Source of the DNA: Dactylonectria macrodidyma
Lineage: Eukaryota; Ascomycota; Sordariomycetes; Hypocreales; Nectriaceae
Reading direction: 5' to 3'
DNA: 64,000 bases
Assembly (NCBI GenBank): GCA_020744425.1
Contig: JAGMUV010000030.1
Coordinates: forward strand, 1 to 64,000
Each line of letters opens with the position of its first letter. The stretch's first letter is position 1. Made by a program: the position numbers and the translations under genes. This document shows positions 30,763-40,759 of the stretch, one piece after another. Under the pieces are notes generated by a model. The model saw nothing but the letters and a program-made list of their open reading frames with translations, was not told the DNA's origin and made no database searches.

Positions 30763-31662
30763 TGAAGCATCGGCGCCGGCCAACGCGGTTTTTTCGGAGT
30801 TACCATTCAAAGAAAAAGGTCTATTGATGGAGGAGCTGAGGCAGTGGCTGAAGAGCAAAACCAAATCAATGGCACAACCGGCTGTGATAAGCCTGGGATT
30901 GTTGATGAACACAGCTCTGCCAGCGACCAGAGTGTAGCAGAAGACGATCATGTATCACCACCACGCTCCAAGCGGCCGAGAGCCGATCAAGGCTCATGTG
31001 CTGCTATTATGCTGCCGAGCAGTGAAGAACCCCAGGGTCACTGGATACAGCTGGCCGTGGAAGCTAGTCGACTCTCAAGCGACGCTGAACCCATCCTGCC
31101 AGCAACTGTACCAAGTTGCGCCAGTTATGAAAAGCAGATATCGACCAAGATCGGTAACGAGATGGCATCACCTCAGCCTACCCCTCAACAAAGTTTATCA
31201 ATTCCGGTGGCTGTTTCCTCTCCTCGGACTACGGACACACTTAGTTTGGAAGCCGACGATGACGACGTATACGAGGTTGAAGCACTTCTGGCCAAGGCTC
31301 AGTGGGGTAGAACAAGTTATTATCTAGTGAAGTGGAAAGGCTATCCAGACGACGACAATTTATGGGTTGAGAGAGACAATATTGCTGCTGACATAGTTGA
31401 TGATTTTGACGCCGCGAAACGCTATGGTGGAAATCATACCGGCATCACGTTACTTAAGAAACGATCTCGTCGTGGAAAGTTAGAATATCTCGTGAGTTGG
31501 ACGGGACGTCCACGCACGGAAAACCCATGGATTGGAGATTCTAAGATAAGTATGGATTTGATTAAGGAGTGGGAGAAGGAGGAGGAAGCTAGCTTCTCCA
31601 GGAAGACAATCAAGGGTAGGCGTAATAGTATGAATCCTAGGAAGAGCAGGGGTGCGAGGTAA
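30763..31662 (+). CDS. chromodomain protein, N-terminus unresolved
   Basis: The frame is open from 30763 but its first ATG is at 31009; a different frame upstream (SELPFKEKGLLMEELRQWLK, 30797-30856) looks like the true N-terminal part, so an intron or a one-base shift near 30850-30900 is likely. Counting from 30844, residues 143-190 form a chromodomain: DVYEVEALLAKAQWGRTSYY, LVKWKGYPDDDNLWV, with the aromatic cage Tyr143, Trp164 and Trp174. Residues 200-243 look like a second, weaker copy (LEYLVSWTGRPRTENPWIGD). The C-terminus is basic. Chromodomains bind methylated histone H3 tails. No RT or integrase is adjacent, so it is not part of a chromovirus. A MITE begins 14 bp after the stop. Confidence 0.75.
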
Positions 31663-31676
31663 CAGAGCAACAAGTA

Positions 31677-31969
31677 CGGAGGCAGCCTCCAAAAGTTTTC
31701 GGCCAGGAAAAAGCAATGTCAGCGCCACATCTAAAATAAATACAAAGGATACTTCAAGCTCATTTAATCCAACTAGGCGCTACTAGAATACAGCGGGGTC
31801 TAGTCAGTAATTAGAAGATAAGCTTCCCCTATCGCCCCTAAAGTTACAGAGGCATTAGGTATAAGCCTCGCTGTAGTCAATTCGAGTGCAATGTATCCAC
31901 AAGTAGCCACAGGGGTCGAAGAATATGGCGTATTTTAGCGCGGCCGAGGACTTTTGGAGGCTGCCTCCG
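31677..31969. mobile_element. MITE-3, TA-flanked, 293 bp
   Basis: The ends are inverted repeats of about 28 bp beginning CGGAGGCAGCCTCCAAAAGT, with TA directly outside each (31675-31676, 31970-31971). Two differences in the inner part are TT against CC, a transition pattern. Each end contains a small palindrome GGAGGCAGCCTCC. No ORF. A Tc1/mariner-type insertion, from the TA duplication. Confidence 0.8.
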
Positions 31970-31971
31970 TA

Positions 31972-32841
31972 ACCCACTCAGTTACAAATCATCAATCAAG
32001 CCACTTTTTTCTGCCGGCAGAATTTTTCAAACGGTTATGTAAGTGATTGCGCGTATTGGCCACCCGCGTACTGCTCTTACCGTTTTGTCTCTACCGTAAT
32101 GACATGACCGTATCTTAGCTAAGCGCTAGGTCCAAAGAGGATAGAGCATAATTGGACTAGTAAATAGAACTGAACCAAAGAGATAGGCGATACGCTGGCA
32201 TCTGGTACATATGTACATAGCTAGTGAGGCTCAGACAGGAGCGCCTACATCCGCAGGCAGGTGCCAACTGGCAAGAATTGGATGAACGAAGAGTGGTCGG
32301 AGCCCACTGTCCTCTTCTAGCGTCAGCAATCATCCACTTCATCCATAGCGCCAAACTTGCCCAATGTTAAAGGAGTTTCCACTGTACAGTACAAACAAGG
32401 GTGAAATCGGTCTCCTCTTTTTCACACTATGATCAATTTGAGCACGGACTATCTGTACAGGAAGTACAAAAGAATACTTGCGGCGGCCAAAAATGGACAC
32501 AGTTTCCATCTATATTTTCCTACTGTCAATTTTTGGCTAGTATATTGAGGTACTGGTAGGTAAGCAGAAGTCCTGGGGCGAACTTGAACGAAACTAAGAG
32601 GCGCGCTCAACTGTGTCAAGGAACGTCATATATCGTGTATTGCTAAACTGCCTGGACGTGGAATCTCCAGAGCCTCATAACTACCCTTCCACCGTGACGC
32701 CTTGCCCATTCCCGGAGTGTGAGTGTTACCGTATAGCAATTTTACCCATCTCACCTTCGCATCTGTCAAGTTCAGGTTCTTCGTCGCCTCCTTCATCTTT
32801 TGATGCTCACACATGCGGCATGCCAAGTTCAAGCCGACCGG
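31972..32841. other. intergenic, 3' of the bZIP gene
   Basis: No coding sequence supported. The stretch has mixed composition and no repeats stronger than short A/T runs. Confidence 0.4.
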
Positions 32842-33825
32842 TCAGACAAGCTGGCCTTGGCCCGGAAACGCGCCCTGCTGAATACCGCTGATGTAGCGTT
32901 GGGCCTCCACGGCAATGTAGTTCTGGATCAACACGCACTTGCATTTGGCGTGTTGTAGAAGCAGGATCTTGAAGTAGTGGCCCTCCTGGACAAGCTCGTT
33001 CCTGTTGCCTGTCAAAACCCTATTCTCCCCCTCCAGTCTTTGCACTTCAGCCTGCAGCGACAATGCGCCTTCCATCTTCTTGATTCGAAACTTGTTGGAT
33101 GCGATTCGATTTCGCAGTTGAATCCGCTGGAAGTGCTCGTCGTCGTGATTTGGGGACAGCCCAGGAGCACCCATGTTCTTCCCTTCGTTCTTGTCATTCT
33201 GGTTGCTTGTCTTGTTGTCATCGTGCTCATTGCTGCCATTGCTGCCCACGCCATTGTTGTCGTGATGGCTCTCGGGCTGTTCCGAGTCACGTCGCGGGCG
33301 TCGGCTGGCTTCGCAATTTGGAACAGGGTCCATCTTCGTGAATTGAGGGGGCGAATGTTGGTCAGAATGCGGGTTGCGTCTTCGATACCCTGTTTCGGTC
33401 GGCGTGGCTCGAGGCCAGCCGTGAGAGGCCGGGGAGCCCGTCGGTGACAATGGCTCAGGAGCAGGGGGTGCAATGGGGTTCACCCAGGTAGAATAGTCAA
33501 GCGGGTTGGCATTGTAATCGTACTCGTTTACATACGACACAGGTACAACGTTGGGCTGTCCGGGCGGGACGTCTTGCTGAGCTGGGAAGGCAACGGCACT
33601 GACAAGACCAGGCTGATCAGCTAGGCACCACGGGCTCCACGGAAGACAAGGGAGACTAGGAGAAGCTTCGGAGGCGCCAGGAGTCGGCTCGCATAGCAAG
33701 ACAGTGTTCTCGTCGAAGCATAGATCATCCATGTTCACCGAGGCGAACTGCGCCGGCGTGGACGCTTCAGCCTCAGCTCCACTCCCGTCGGAGTTGGAGG
33801 CGAAGTGAGAAAACTCAGAGGACAT
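32842..33825 (-). CDS. bZIP transcription factor
   Basis: A 327-residue protein with ATG at 33825 (MSSEFSHFASNSDGSGAEAE). The first 200 residues are acidic, Pro- and Ser-rich, as in activation regions; residues about 185-230 are rich in Asn, Asp and His. The basic region is at 236-250, QLRNRIASNKFRIKK, with the Asn-x7-Arg signature (N239, R247). It leads into a zipper (LSLQAEVQRLEGENRVL) that ends in ILLLQHAKCKCVLI, the LL.HA.C motif seen in fungal ATF-type and related bZIP factors. It should dimerise and bind DNA in the nucleus. Single exon, intact. The 5' flank carries a minisatellite and, about 520 bp out, a 185-bp module shared with 35560-35762. Confidence 0.85.
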   Translation of the reverse strand: MSSEFSHFASNSDGSGAEAEASTPAQFASVNMDDLCFDENTVLLCEPTPGASEASPSLPCLPWSPWCLADQPGLVSAVAFPAQQDVPPGQPNVVPVSYVNEYDYNANPLDYSTWVNPIAPPAPEPLSPTGSPASHGWPRATPTETGYRRRNPHSDQHSPPQFTKMDPVPNCEASRRPRRDSEQPESHHDNNGVGSNGSNEHDDNKTSNQNDKNEGKNMGAPGLSPNHDDEHFQRIQLRNRIASNKFRIKKMEGALSLQAEVQRLEGENRVLTGNRNELVQEGHYFKILLLQHAKCKCVLIQNYIAVEAQRYISGIQQGAFPGQGQLV

Positions 33826-33869
33826 TATCTTGGATCCTGCAGGGAAGCGGTTCTTGATCTCGAGTGAAT

Positions 33870-34017
33870 ATGGTTGGTTGGTTCTGTAGAGACTTTGTTG
33901 AGATTCTGTAGAGATACTATGGAGTTTCTATAGAGGTTCTGAAGAAGGTCTATAAAGATCCTGTAGAGGTTCTGTAAAAGTTATGTAGAAGTTCTATAGA
34001 AGTTCTGTAGAGGTTCG
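33870..34017. repeat. minisatellite of AGGTTCTGTAG units upstream of the bZIP gene
   Basis: About nine imperfect copies of an about 15-17 bp unit such as AGAAGTTCTGTAGAGGT lie 45-190 bp upstream of the bZIP start codon, in what should be its 5' leader or core promoter. Copies differ mostly by transitions. Length variation here could alter expression or leader structure; this is inference. Confidence 0.75.
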
Positions 34018-34342
34018 GTGGTTATAAGGCGTTGAGGTGTCGGTAGCGTGTGATGTTTGGGGATCTTGTCGATGTGAGATTAAGTAAAGCTAATAAGTGT
34101 GATGGGAAGTGAAGTGCGAGGAGCAAGTGAAGATGATAGCTCTGGCTTTGGGGTGGGAGAAGGGCAGAGGTAAACACTCTATTTCCAAGGGTAGAGGGAT
34201 GAAACAACCCGCCAGAGGGCAGAGGGGAGAAGGGTGCGAATGAGGACATTGGCAGGACGCAACAGCAAATAGCATATAGATAAGCATAACGCAGGCAAGC
34301 ATGGCGTATGCGAGCAGCACGCAGAGGCGTCTTGCTGTGAGG

Positions 34343-34527
34343 GGCTAGTAGGGCTCGGTGGAAAAACCTGACGCGCTGATTGGCTTGAGGGAAACCTGCG
34401 CTTGTGATTGGCGGAAGGCTTCCGTCCTCTCTTTACTGGGCGGCTGGCGGCTGGCGGGCAGTTGGACAGTGACAGACGAGGCGCCAGCGGCCACGGACCA
34501 AGATCCGACGCCAGGGAGAAGGGGGGC
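34343..34527. promoter_or_regulatory. 185-bp module with CCAAT boxes, copy 1
   Basis: Reverse complement of 35560-35762 with few differences. On the minus strand it contains AGCCAATCAGCG and CGCCAATCACAAG, two CCAAT boxes as bound by fungal HAP/NF-Y complexes, and two CCGCCAG units. It lies about 520 bp upstream of the bZIP gene and has the same orientation relative to that gene as copy 2 has to the ORF at 35770-36070. Regulatory function is inferred from position and motifs. Confidence 0.5.
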
Positions 34528-35559
34528 GACCTGCAGCATCTCAGCCATCACTGCACTGTACCTACTACGTACCTAGCATTACTCCGTAGTCTACTTATGT
34601 AGGTAAGTACTAGTACGGATTAAAATTAGTGACTGATCCATCTGGGTTGGCATGTCGCTGATAACAAGTCACGCAATGTTTCTCCTCATCATGGGTGGGT
34701 GTTGAAGGGTATCCTTCCATGCGGTTCCTCTACTACTCCAGTATGAGTCTCTATGCAGTATTACGTTGTACGAGTCTCTACGAGCCCCATCGCTGCTTCT
34801 CCTCCCCCATCATCCATGGCTAATGCTCTTTTTATTTAGCTGCACTGTTTCATTTTATTCTCCCTTTCGGCCTCCGCTCGTCCTTGGCCCTGGCCTACCT
34901 CCTCCAGTGTAGTTGGGTAACTTGGTAAACTTAGTACCTCGCGTCGTATCATGTATGTACCTACTGTCCAGAGGGAGGGAGCCGAGGTTCCGGGCTAATC
35001 CATTGAGTTAGAAAGCTTGAAGGCTTAAAAGGCCTGAGGCTCTTGATTGCCCCAGACCCTGTGTCGCAGCGGGGGGTGGCGGCACGGACCACGCACCAAC
35101 AGCTCAGTCGGCAGAGGATGAATTGGTCTCCTATACTCCGTAGATAATAATGTGATCCAACGAGACCCCATACATTGCACTTTTCGATCTTGCATCTCAA
35201 CCTTCTCTAACCAGCTGGAGCAAGGGGCTAGTTGCTTAGGTACCGCCGCCACCATGGGCACCAGGGCATGGCAACCATGCACGCACCGCCATGGGTTATG
35301 GACCCGAATCCCTCTCCGCGTGGGGCAAGACGCCTTGGTGAAACTGGAACTGGGCGCAACCTTTTCATCCGGGAAATAGGCAATAGTTGACATTAGCACG
35401 TACCGTAGTCACCCTCGTCGAAAGGTGTCATGCTCGCTGTTCGATGAGGCCTGGGAGAGGCTATGGCCTGGAGTGAGCATGGCTTGTGTCCCAACACCCA
35501 TGCCCGTAATGCTCTCGCGATCGAGTCTTTGCCGCCTTGGAACATGGCCACTCCTTTCT
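34528..35559. other. spacer between the two inverted modules
   Basis: No gene supported. The plus frame at 35152-35379 and the minus frame at 35025-35399 overlap each other and neither has a recognisable domain. Confidence 0.4.
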
Positions 35560-35762
35560 TCCCCCCTCCCCCCCCTCTCTCCCTGGCGTCGGATCTTGGT
35601 CCGTGGCCGCTGGCGCCTCGTCTGTCACTGTCCAACTGCCCGCCAGCCGCCAGCCGCCAGCCGCCCAGTAAAGAGAGGACGGAAGCCTTCCGCCAATCAC
35701 AAGCGCAGGTTTCCCTCAAGCCAATCAGCGTCGTCAGGTTTTTCCACTGAGCCCTGCTAGCC
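35560..35762. promoter_or_regulatory. 185-bp module with CCAAT boxes, copy 2
   Basis: Inverted copy of 34343-34527, here with three CCGCCAG-type units instead of two and a C/T-rich edge (35555-35585). The two CCAAT boxes read on the plus strand (35691-35697 and 35719-35727). It ends just before the short ORF at 35770-36070. Confidence 0.5.
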
Positions 35763-35769
35763 AAAACCC

Positions 35770-36070
35770 TCCCCACCTCTATCATCCAGCATCCAGCATC
35801 CGACTGTCCGGCCCAACACACCTTGACACCCTCACATCTCGAATCACGCGAACAATTCGCACGATCAAGAACGGCCTTGAGGGTGAATTGGACGATGACG
35901 TTATCCGAGAACTTAAGGAGGGCCAGGACATGGTCCTCCAAATTGAAGAAGTTGAACAATCTCCAGGGGCGAAGCGTGAGTGGGAGATGGCGGTTGACTC
36001 AAACGACGGATCTCCCGGCACACAATTATCTGACGAGGCAGGCGGATATGTCCTGCGTCTCATCTTTTAA
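35770..36070 (+). pseudogene. short conserved-looking ORF without a start codon
   Basis: The plus frame is open without ATG from before 35770 and reads LDTLTSRITRTIRTIKNGLE, GELDDDVIRELKEGQDMVLQ, IEEVEQSPGAKREWEMAVDS to a stop at 36070. The acidic, helical composition is clearly protein-like. No ATG precedes the conserved part, and the only internal Met (EGQDMVLQ) is late, so this is either the last exon of a gene whose first exon I cannot find or a 5'-truncated copy. Family unknown to me. Confidence 0.45.
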
Positions 36071-37306
36071 TCCTCTTTTTTTCACTTTCTTTTCTTTTCT
36101 TGCCCTTTTTTGCCCCAGAGATATGACTGCTTGAGGCAGATGAACACGAGGTCTAGACTGGGACATGTACATGTTATTCTAGCTCCCCCAGCTTGCCGCC
36201 AGGTTGGGCTCACGATCACACATACACGGATGGATTGTTTGCTTCGGGGCGTTTGACGACTCTTGTTGAAAAGATACCACAGCTCTCTGGAGCGCTTGTC
36301 GGGGGCGATGTTTTGCTTTCTTCCTTTTCAACCCTGCTGCTGCTGCTGCTTGGCCTCAATACCCAAGGGAACGAACCAACGCGTTAATTTTTTAATTTTT
36401 TAATTTTTTTTGGTGTTTATTTCCGCACTTGGTTATACCCTAGGATTATGAGAGGTACTTTGCGCAATGAATGACGGTCCTGTGGATGCTACTTTGCGAG
36501 TACGACGACAGCGTCCTGGTCGACGTGAAGCCGTTCTTGGGCGAGTTGGATATTCATGGGAAGGATTTTGAACGGAGGAATTGATGAAAGGGTTTGGAGG
36601 CTTCCGGACGATGGACGGAAGATATTTTGGGAGATTCCTTGAGCCTTTTTTTTGTTTTGTTTCCCTCGTCCGATTTTCTATTCGGATTTCAGCACCACTT
36701 CATCTCACACATGATACGCTGGAATTATTTCTTCTTTGTACTACTTTACGCCCATGACACCCAACCCCGAGGCATACGACAACCGGGGCTTATGAATTAA
36801 TGTGAACAGGCATCAGATGCACATATTTTGCACACATGCCCTGTGAAGATGAAGCGAATAACTAGGTAGCAAACATCTATCTACAATATTCGCAACTATT
36901 TACTTTGTTACAACTCTCACGGGGTTGCCTTCCGTTGTGATAGAATGGCCCCGATCCCGATCGAATTGCAAGGCAACGTGACTGGCAGTCTTCCAACGAC
37001 CTCGCAAATAATATCCGAATCTCGCATACCACTAAATCAATCTTCGCAAGAAGCAAGATTTCACCCAAATTTCACCGACACATTTCAGATCAACGCCGTG
37101 ATGTAGCCGCCACGTTGTTAGGGTCTAAAAACCAAAGCAGCCCAGCCAGCGCCGACGAGAATGTGAAGAAGTCTCAAAAAAGCCCACTAGTCGGTATCAC
37201 GACTCCCAGAAATAAAAAGTGAAGTAGAACCACCAGGGTCGACGCGTAGTAGTGGAAAAAAGAAATTAGATATGGACGTCGGGGGTTCTGTGTACCTCTT
37301 CGACCC
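36071..37306. other. intergenic, with T-rich runs
   Basis: Poly-T and TTTTTAAT runs near 36380-36415, a CTG-type triplet run near 36340-36352, and no supported gene. The last part is the 3' flank of the minus-strand gene at 37307. Confidence 0.4.
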
Positions 37307-38435
37307 TCAATCGTCGTGTTTTCCCAATGCGACATCATTCTTGAACACGTTTCCGTTTTCAAACATGTTCCAGGAGTAGTCATCTGTGGATTTCTTTGGC
37401 TGAGAGGTTGGGTCCCAGCTCATCAGATTCAAGCCGTCTTCATAGAGTTCGCTGAAAGCACTGTTGTCCATGTCCATGCCGACAGCGTAGCCATCGGACG
37501 GTGCAGTGCCATACATCCACTGCTGGTCGTACAAGGCAGGATCAACCACCTCGCCGTCTGCTAGCAGCGCGTTTGTCTCGGAGGACAGGTTAGTGGCAAA
37601 TGTAGATTCGCCGCAGTTGCAATTGCAATCAGGGAACGATTTGACAGGCGGTGCCTGTTTGAAAACCGAGACGCCTTGCGGTCGAGGTGTCGCCGGGTAC
37701 GATCCAAACTCGGTAGCCAGCGATGGCGGCGTCAGGTCGACTTCGGCCCTTAGTTCAGGAGGCGACGAGTCTACGAGCGAGCGACTCTGCGAGTCAGACA
37801 CAGCGTCTTGCCCGTAGTTGGTGTTTTGAGCCGTCGATTCGAAGGCCTCTTTCGGAGAGTACTGGAATCCGCTAGGTTGGGTCGGCGAGGCCGTGAAGAT
37901 GCTTTGAGTCGACCAGCGGCGCGAGAGGATCTCGTCGACCTGGGGGAAGGATTGGGCAAATTCACGATCTATCTTGCTCTCGTGCAACTGCTGGTCTTGG
38001 CCTGATAGCGACTCAGCCATCGTCGCGGGGCTGTTGGCGTCTTCGCCCACCTGCTCGCCGGTATTAACCGACGAATGTCGTTGGTATGATCCCCGGAGCT
38101 GGTAAGACCGCGGGAACCCATCTTCCACCTCCTCGTATATCTCTTCTTTCAGGACAATGTCCCTCGATACGTGGAGGGCCTTGCCGGTCCGCAGTTTGTG
38201 GGCATCGCTGGCCCGACGCGCTGATTGGAGGCGAGCCTCGATTCCGCGGTCACCTCGCCTTGAGGCGGCGATGAAGGCGCGTTCTTGGTTTTGCTCATGC
38301 GACCGTATCGTCTTGTGGAATTGCATTAGTTTCAGTGTCGTCAAGAGCCGAGTGGCTTGAGAGACGAGGGCTTTGAAATACCTTCTGTGGAGGGTTGTCG
38401 TAATCCATGATTGGATCCATCGATCTGAAAGTCAT
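37307..38435 (-). CDS. two-exon fungal protein of unknown function
   Basis: Exon 1 is 38382-38435 (MTFRSMDPIMDYDNPPQK; the second Met at 38420 is an equally good start), then a 70-bp intron at 38312-38381 (GTATTT donor, ACTAATG branch, AAG acceptor). Exon 2 is 37307-38311, TIRSHEQNQERAFIAASRRG and onward. The N-terminal part (ASRRGDRGIEARLQSARRAS, DAHKLRTGKALHVSRDIVLK) is basic and helical; the rest is acidic, low in order, with a DCNCNCG cluster and Trp/Met-rich patches near the C-terminus. Total about 352 residues. I recall similar fungal proteins with no assigned role; a transcription-related function is possible from composition, but that is a guess. Intact. Confidence 0.7.
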
Positions 38436-39884
38436 TGGTGTAGTGCGAAGTCGAGACCACCCGGGTGGGTGATATCTATTCAACAAACTGGGTAGAGTAG
38501 CCCGTCGTAACTAAACCGAACAAAAGTAATTCGTAGTGATGTGCGACGATGGCTTATGACTTTAAGAAGTAGTGTTGGTCAAGCCAAAGTAAGTGAAGAA
38601 GAGAAATGTATAAGCCAGATGTGCAAAAATGGTGAAGAGGGTAGTAGAACGAGTAGAGCTCGCGTACAACAGAATGGGTGTCAGCGAGTGTAAGGTGTTT
38701 TGTACGGGGTGGGACATGCAAGACGAAGCAAAATGTCAGGTAAGAAAACCATGGTTGATACACTCCATCTTGCTGCTCAATTGACGAACAATTGACGAAT
38801 CCGGGCCAATAATTGGCCTCGGAGGAGTTCCGTGGGGCAGATGAGGCGAATGATCGTCGGGGTTTGTAGCTCGCTTTGGGAAGCTTCAGGGACCAACAAA
38901 CGCAACATCACTGGGTTCCTGGAGCATCCCTTGTGCGCACAGACATGTTCCTTGGTGACTCCCAGGTTTGGGAGGGTGTGGTGGGATGGAGGCCGTCGCA
39001 GCAAAGTAAAAGGCTTAGCGTGGCTTGACTGCATCTCCGATCGGAGCCAAAGCCTCGATGGTGGTGCGAGCATTTTGCCAAGCCGTGACGTGGGCCTTGC
39101 TCCTTAGTGCTATTTGACCTGGAGCCTAGTCGCTGCTCCATTCCATGTATCGACGCCTACCTAGGGCTGTATTGAGTAGTGCCTTCCTCTTAAGTTGCAT
39201 ATGTTGTGATATATTCTTTAATTGGCCAGATTTATCCGGTGTACTAACCACTTGGGACAAAACAGTCATTTAGTCTCGACATTGGTCTGCATCATCACTT
39301 GCCGCTTCCTAAAAAATATATGCGTATGATATATATATCAAACTGTTACTCCTTGGTATGCATCAAAATTGTATGTTTTCAGCTTCAACTCATTCTGGAG
39401 ATGTTGAATGAAGCAGGCTATGTTACAAAGTGCAGTTACATGACCCAATCAGCTAGGCCCATCCCGATCCCACATGTAATCTGTTCAAGAAATTCTCCCC
39501 CAGCTGACTACCAATCACTCGTTCCGCGCATTCCTTGTCATACCCAATAAGAATACTACATCGTATTTTAGAGACCTAATCGGAAGAATCGCAGTTCGGG
39601 GCCGAAGCCCGGTTTAGCATCAGTACCGTAATGGAGGAACCAGGTAGAATAGTTATTTGGCTTATCGTGGATTGGTACATGGAGTGGGAACCTTATATTT
39701 TTCATAGGAGCAATGACGTACCCTACAACGGTCTTGACTGCGTCAGATACGCGGGGTGTATCTTAAGTGACTAAGGGGTCAATATAGTAGATTATAAAGC
39801 AAAACTGCTGATTTTTATTGATCATTGTCTGCCCTCTTCTGTTATTCTCCCTTCTTGCTTCGTTCAGCCTGAAGTGCGTCTTGT
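38436..39884. other. intergenic, no gene supported
   Basis: The first 350 bp are the likely promoter of the minus-strand gene. The remainder has overlapping short frames on both strands (38777-39141) with no domain. 39770-39884 leads into the inverted duplication. Confidence 0.4.
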
Positions 39885-40630
39885 TGGATCCGATACGGTC
39901 AATTCGATCAGGGTGATAGCGTTCAATACAGGGTGGAGCCAAAAGATCATGATCTGGGATGCCTCCCGGCCCCCTCTTTTCTCGAGGGGGTTTTCTAGTC
40001 ATCTGACTAAGGCAAGAACTTACACACACCCAATCAGACACTACAGACAAACGTGGCTCGTAACACTGACTTGCACAGGGGTCTAAAGTCATGGGTTGCC
40101 CCCTGGCGGGTTTAGCGCCCACCTGTTGGTTGAAAGGCAGTAGTGGGTGGCGGGATAACCTGATTTAAGCCAGGCAATGTGGATCGACGCGCTGCCATAG
40201 CTAAAAGTTGCTAGGCCGATGCCCACTTTCTCTTGCAAAGATTTCCCTCTCATCCTCTCTGGTAGTGGTTTTATTTTCCATTATCCTGCCATTTATAAAC
40301 TCGCTATTTTCAACCTCGCGCAGATCTTATCAACATAACACGTGATCCGTACGACATGGATGACCCATCCTGGGCATGGCCGGCCTGGAAGTTCGACATG
40401 AAGAGAGGGGACTTATTCACCAAGCTTCACGACCAGTATAACACCTATCCATCCCCATTCAAGACCCTAATGCCTTCCACCACGATATCTTCGAAATCTC
40501 CCACGAGGCCAACTCCGCTACCGAATTTCATCATTTGGCCAATAATCGCAGGCAACAACGGCTCCGCGAATTGAACGACGCTCTTGAATCTGCGAGTCTG
40601 GAGATCATCGCAAACCCAAGTCTTGTCAGT
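39885..40630. repeat. right arm of the inverted duplication
   Basis: Reverse complement of 151-1323 lacking the 418-bp segment. Starts in the dispersed TGGATCCGATACGGTCAATT motif and ends inside the decayed gene, after codon SLVS. Differences from the left arm are few and mostly transitions. Confidence 0.75.
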
Positions 40631-40660
40631 GGCTACACTAGCTTCAGGACCGTCGCAAAC
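40356..40660 (+). pseudogene. second, shorter copy of the multicopy unknown gene
   Basis: ATG at 40356 gives MDDPSWAWPAWKFDMKRGD, identical to the left copy. The same one-base loss after TATCC forces a frame change into FHHDIFEISHEANSATEF and RRQQRLRELNDALESASLE. After SLVS the sequence departs from the left copy and the gene ends without its QWQHAVQLFRT part. Both copies share the frameshift, so it was present before the duplication. Confidence 0.65.
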
Positions 40661-40759
40661 CACAATCACTTTAGCCAACTCGATTCGGCCAACCAATGGG
40701 GCTCGGGCGGGAACCAAACGAAAACGTTCTTGAGAGATAGAAATTCGCACGGAAGCTAA

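Noticed and set aside
30763..31662. Chromodomain as part of a chromovirus integrase
   Set aside because: No integrase, RT or LTR next to it; flanked by a host-like stretch and a MITE.
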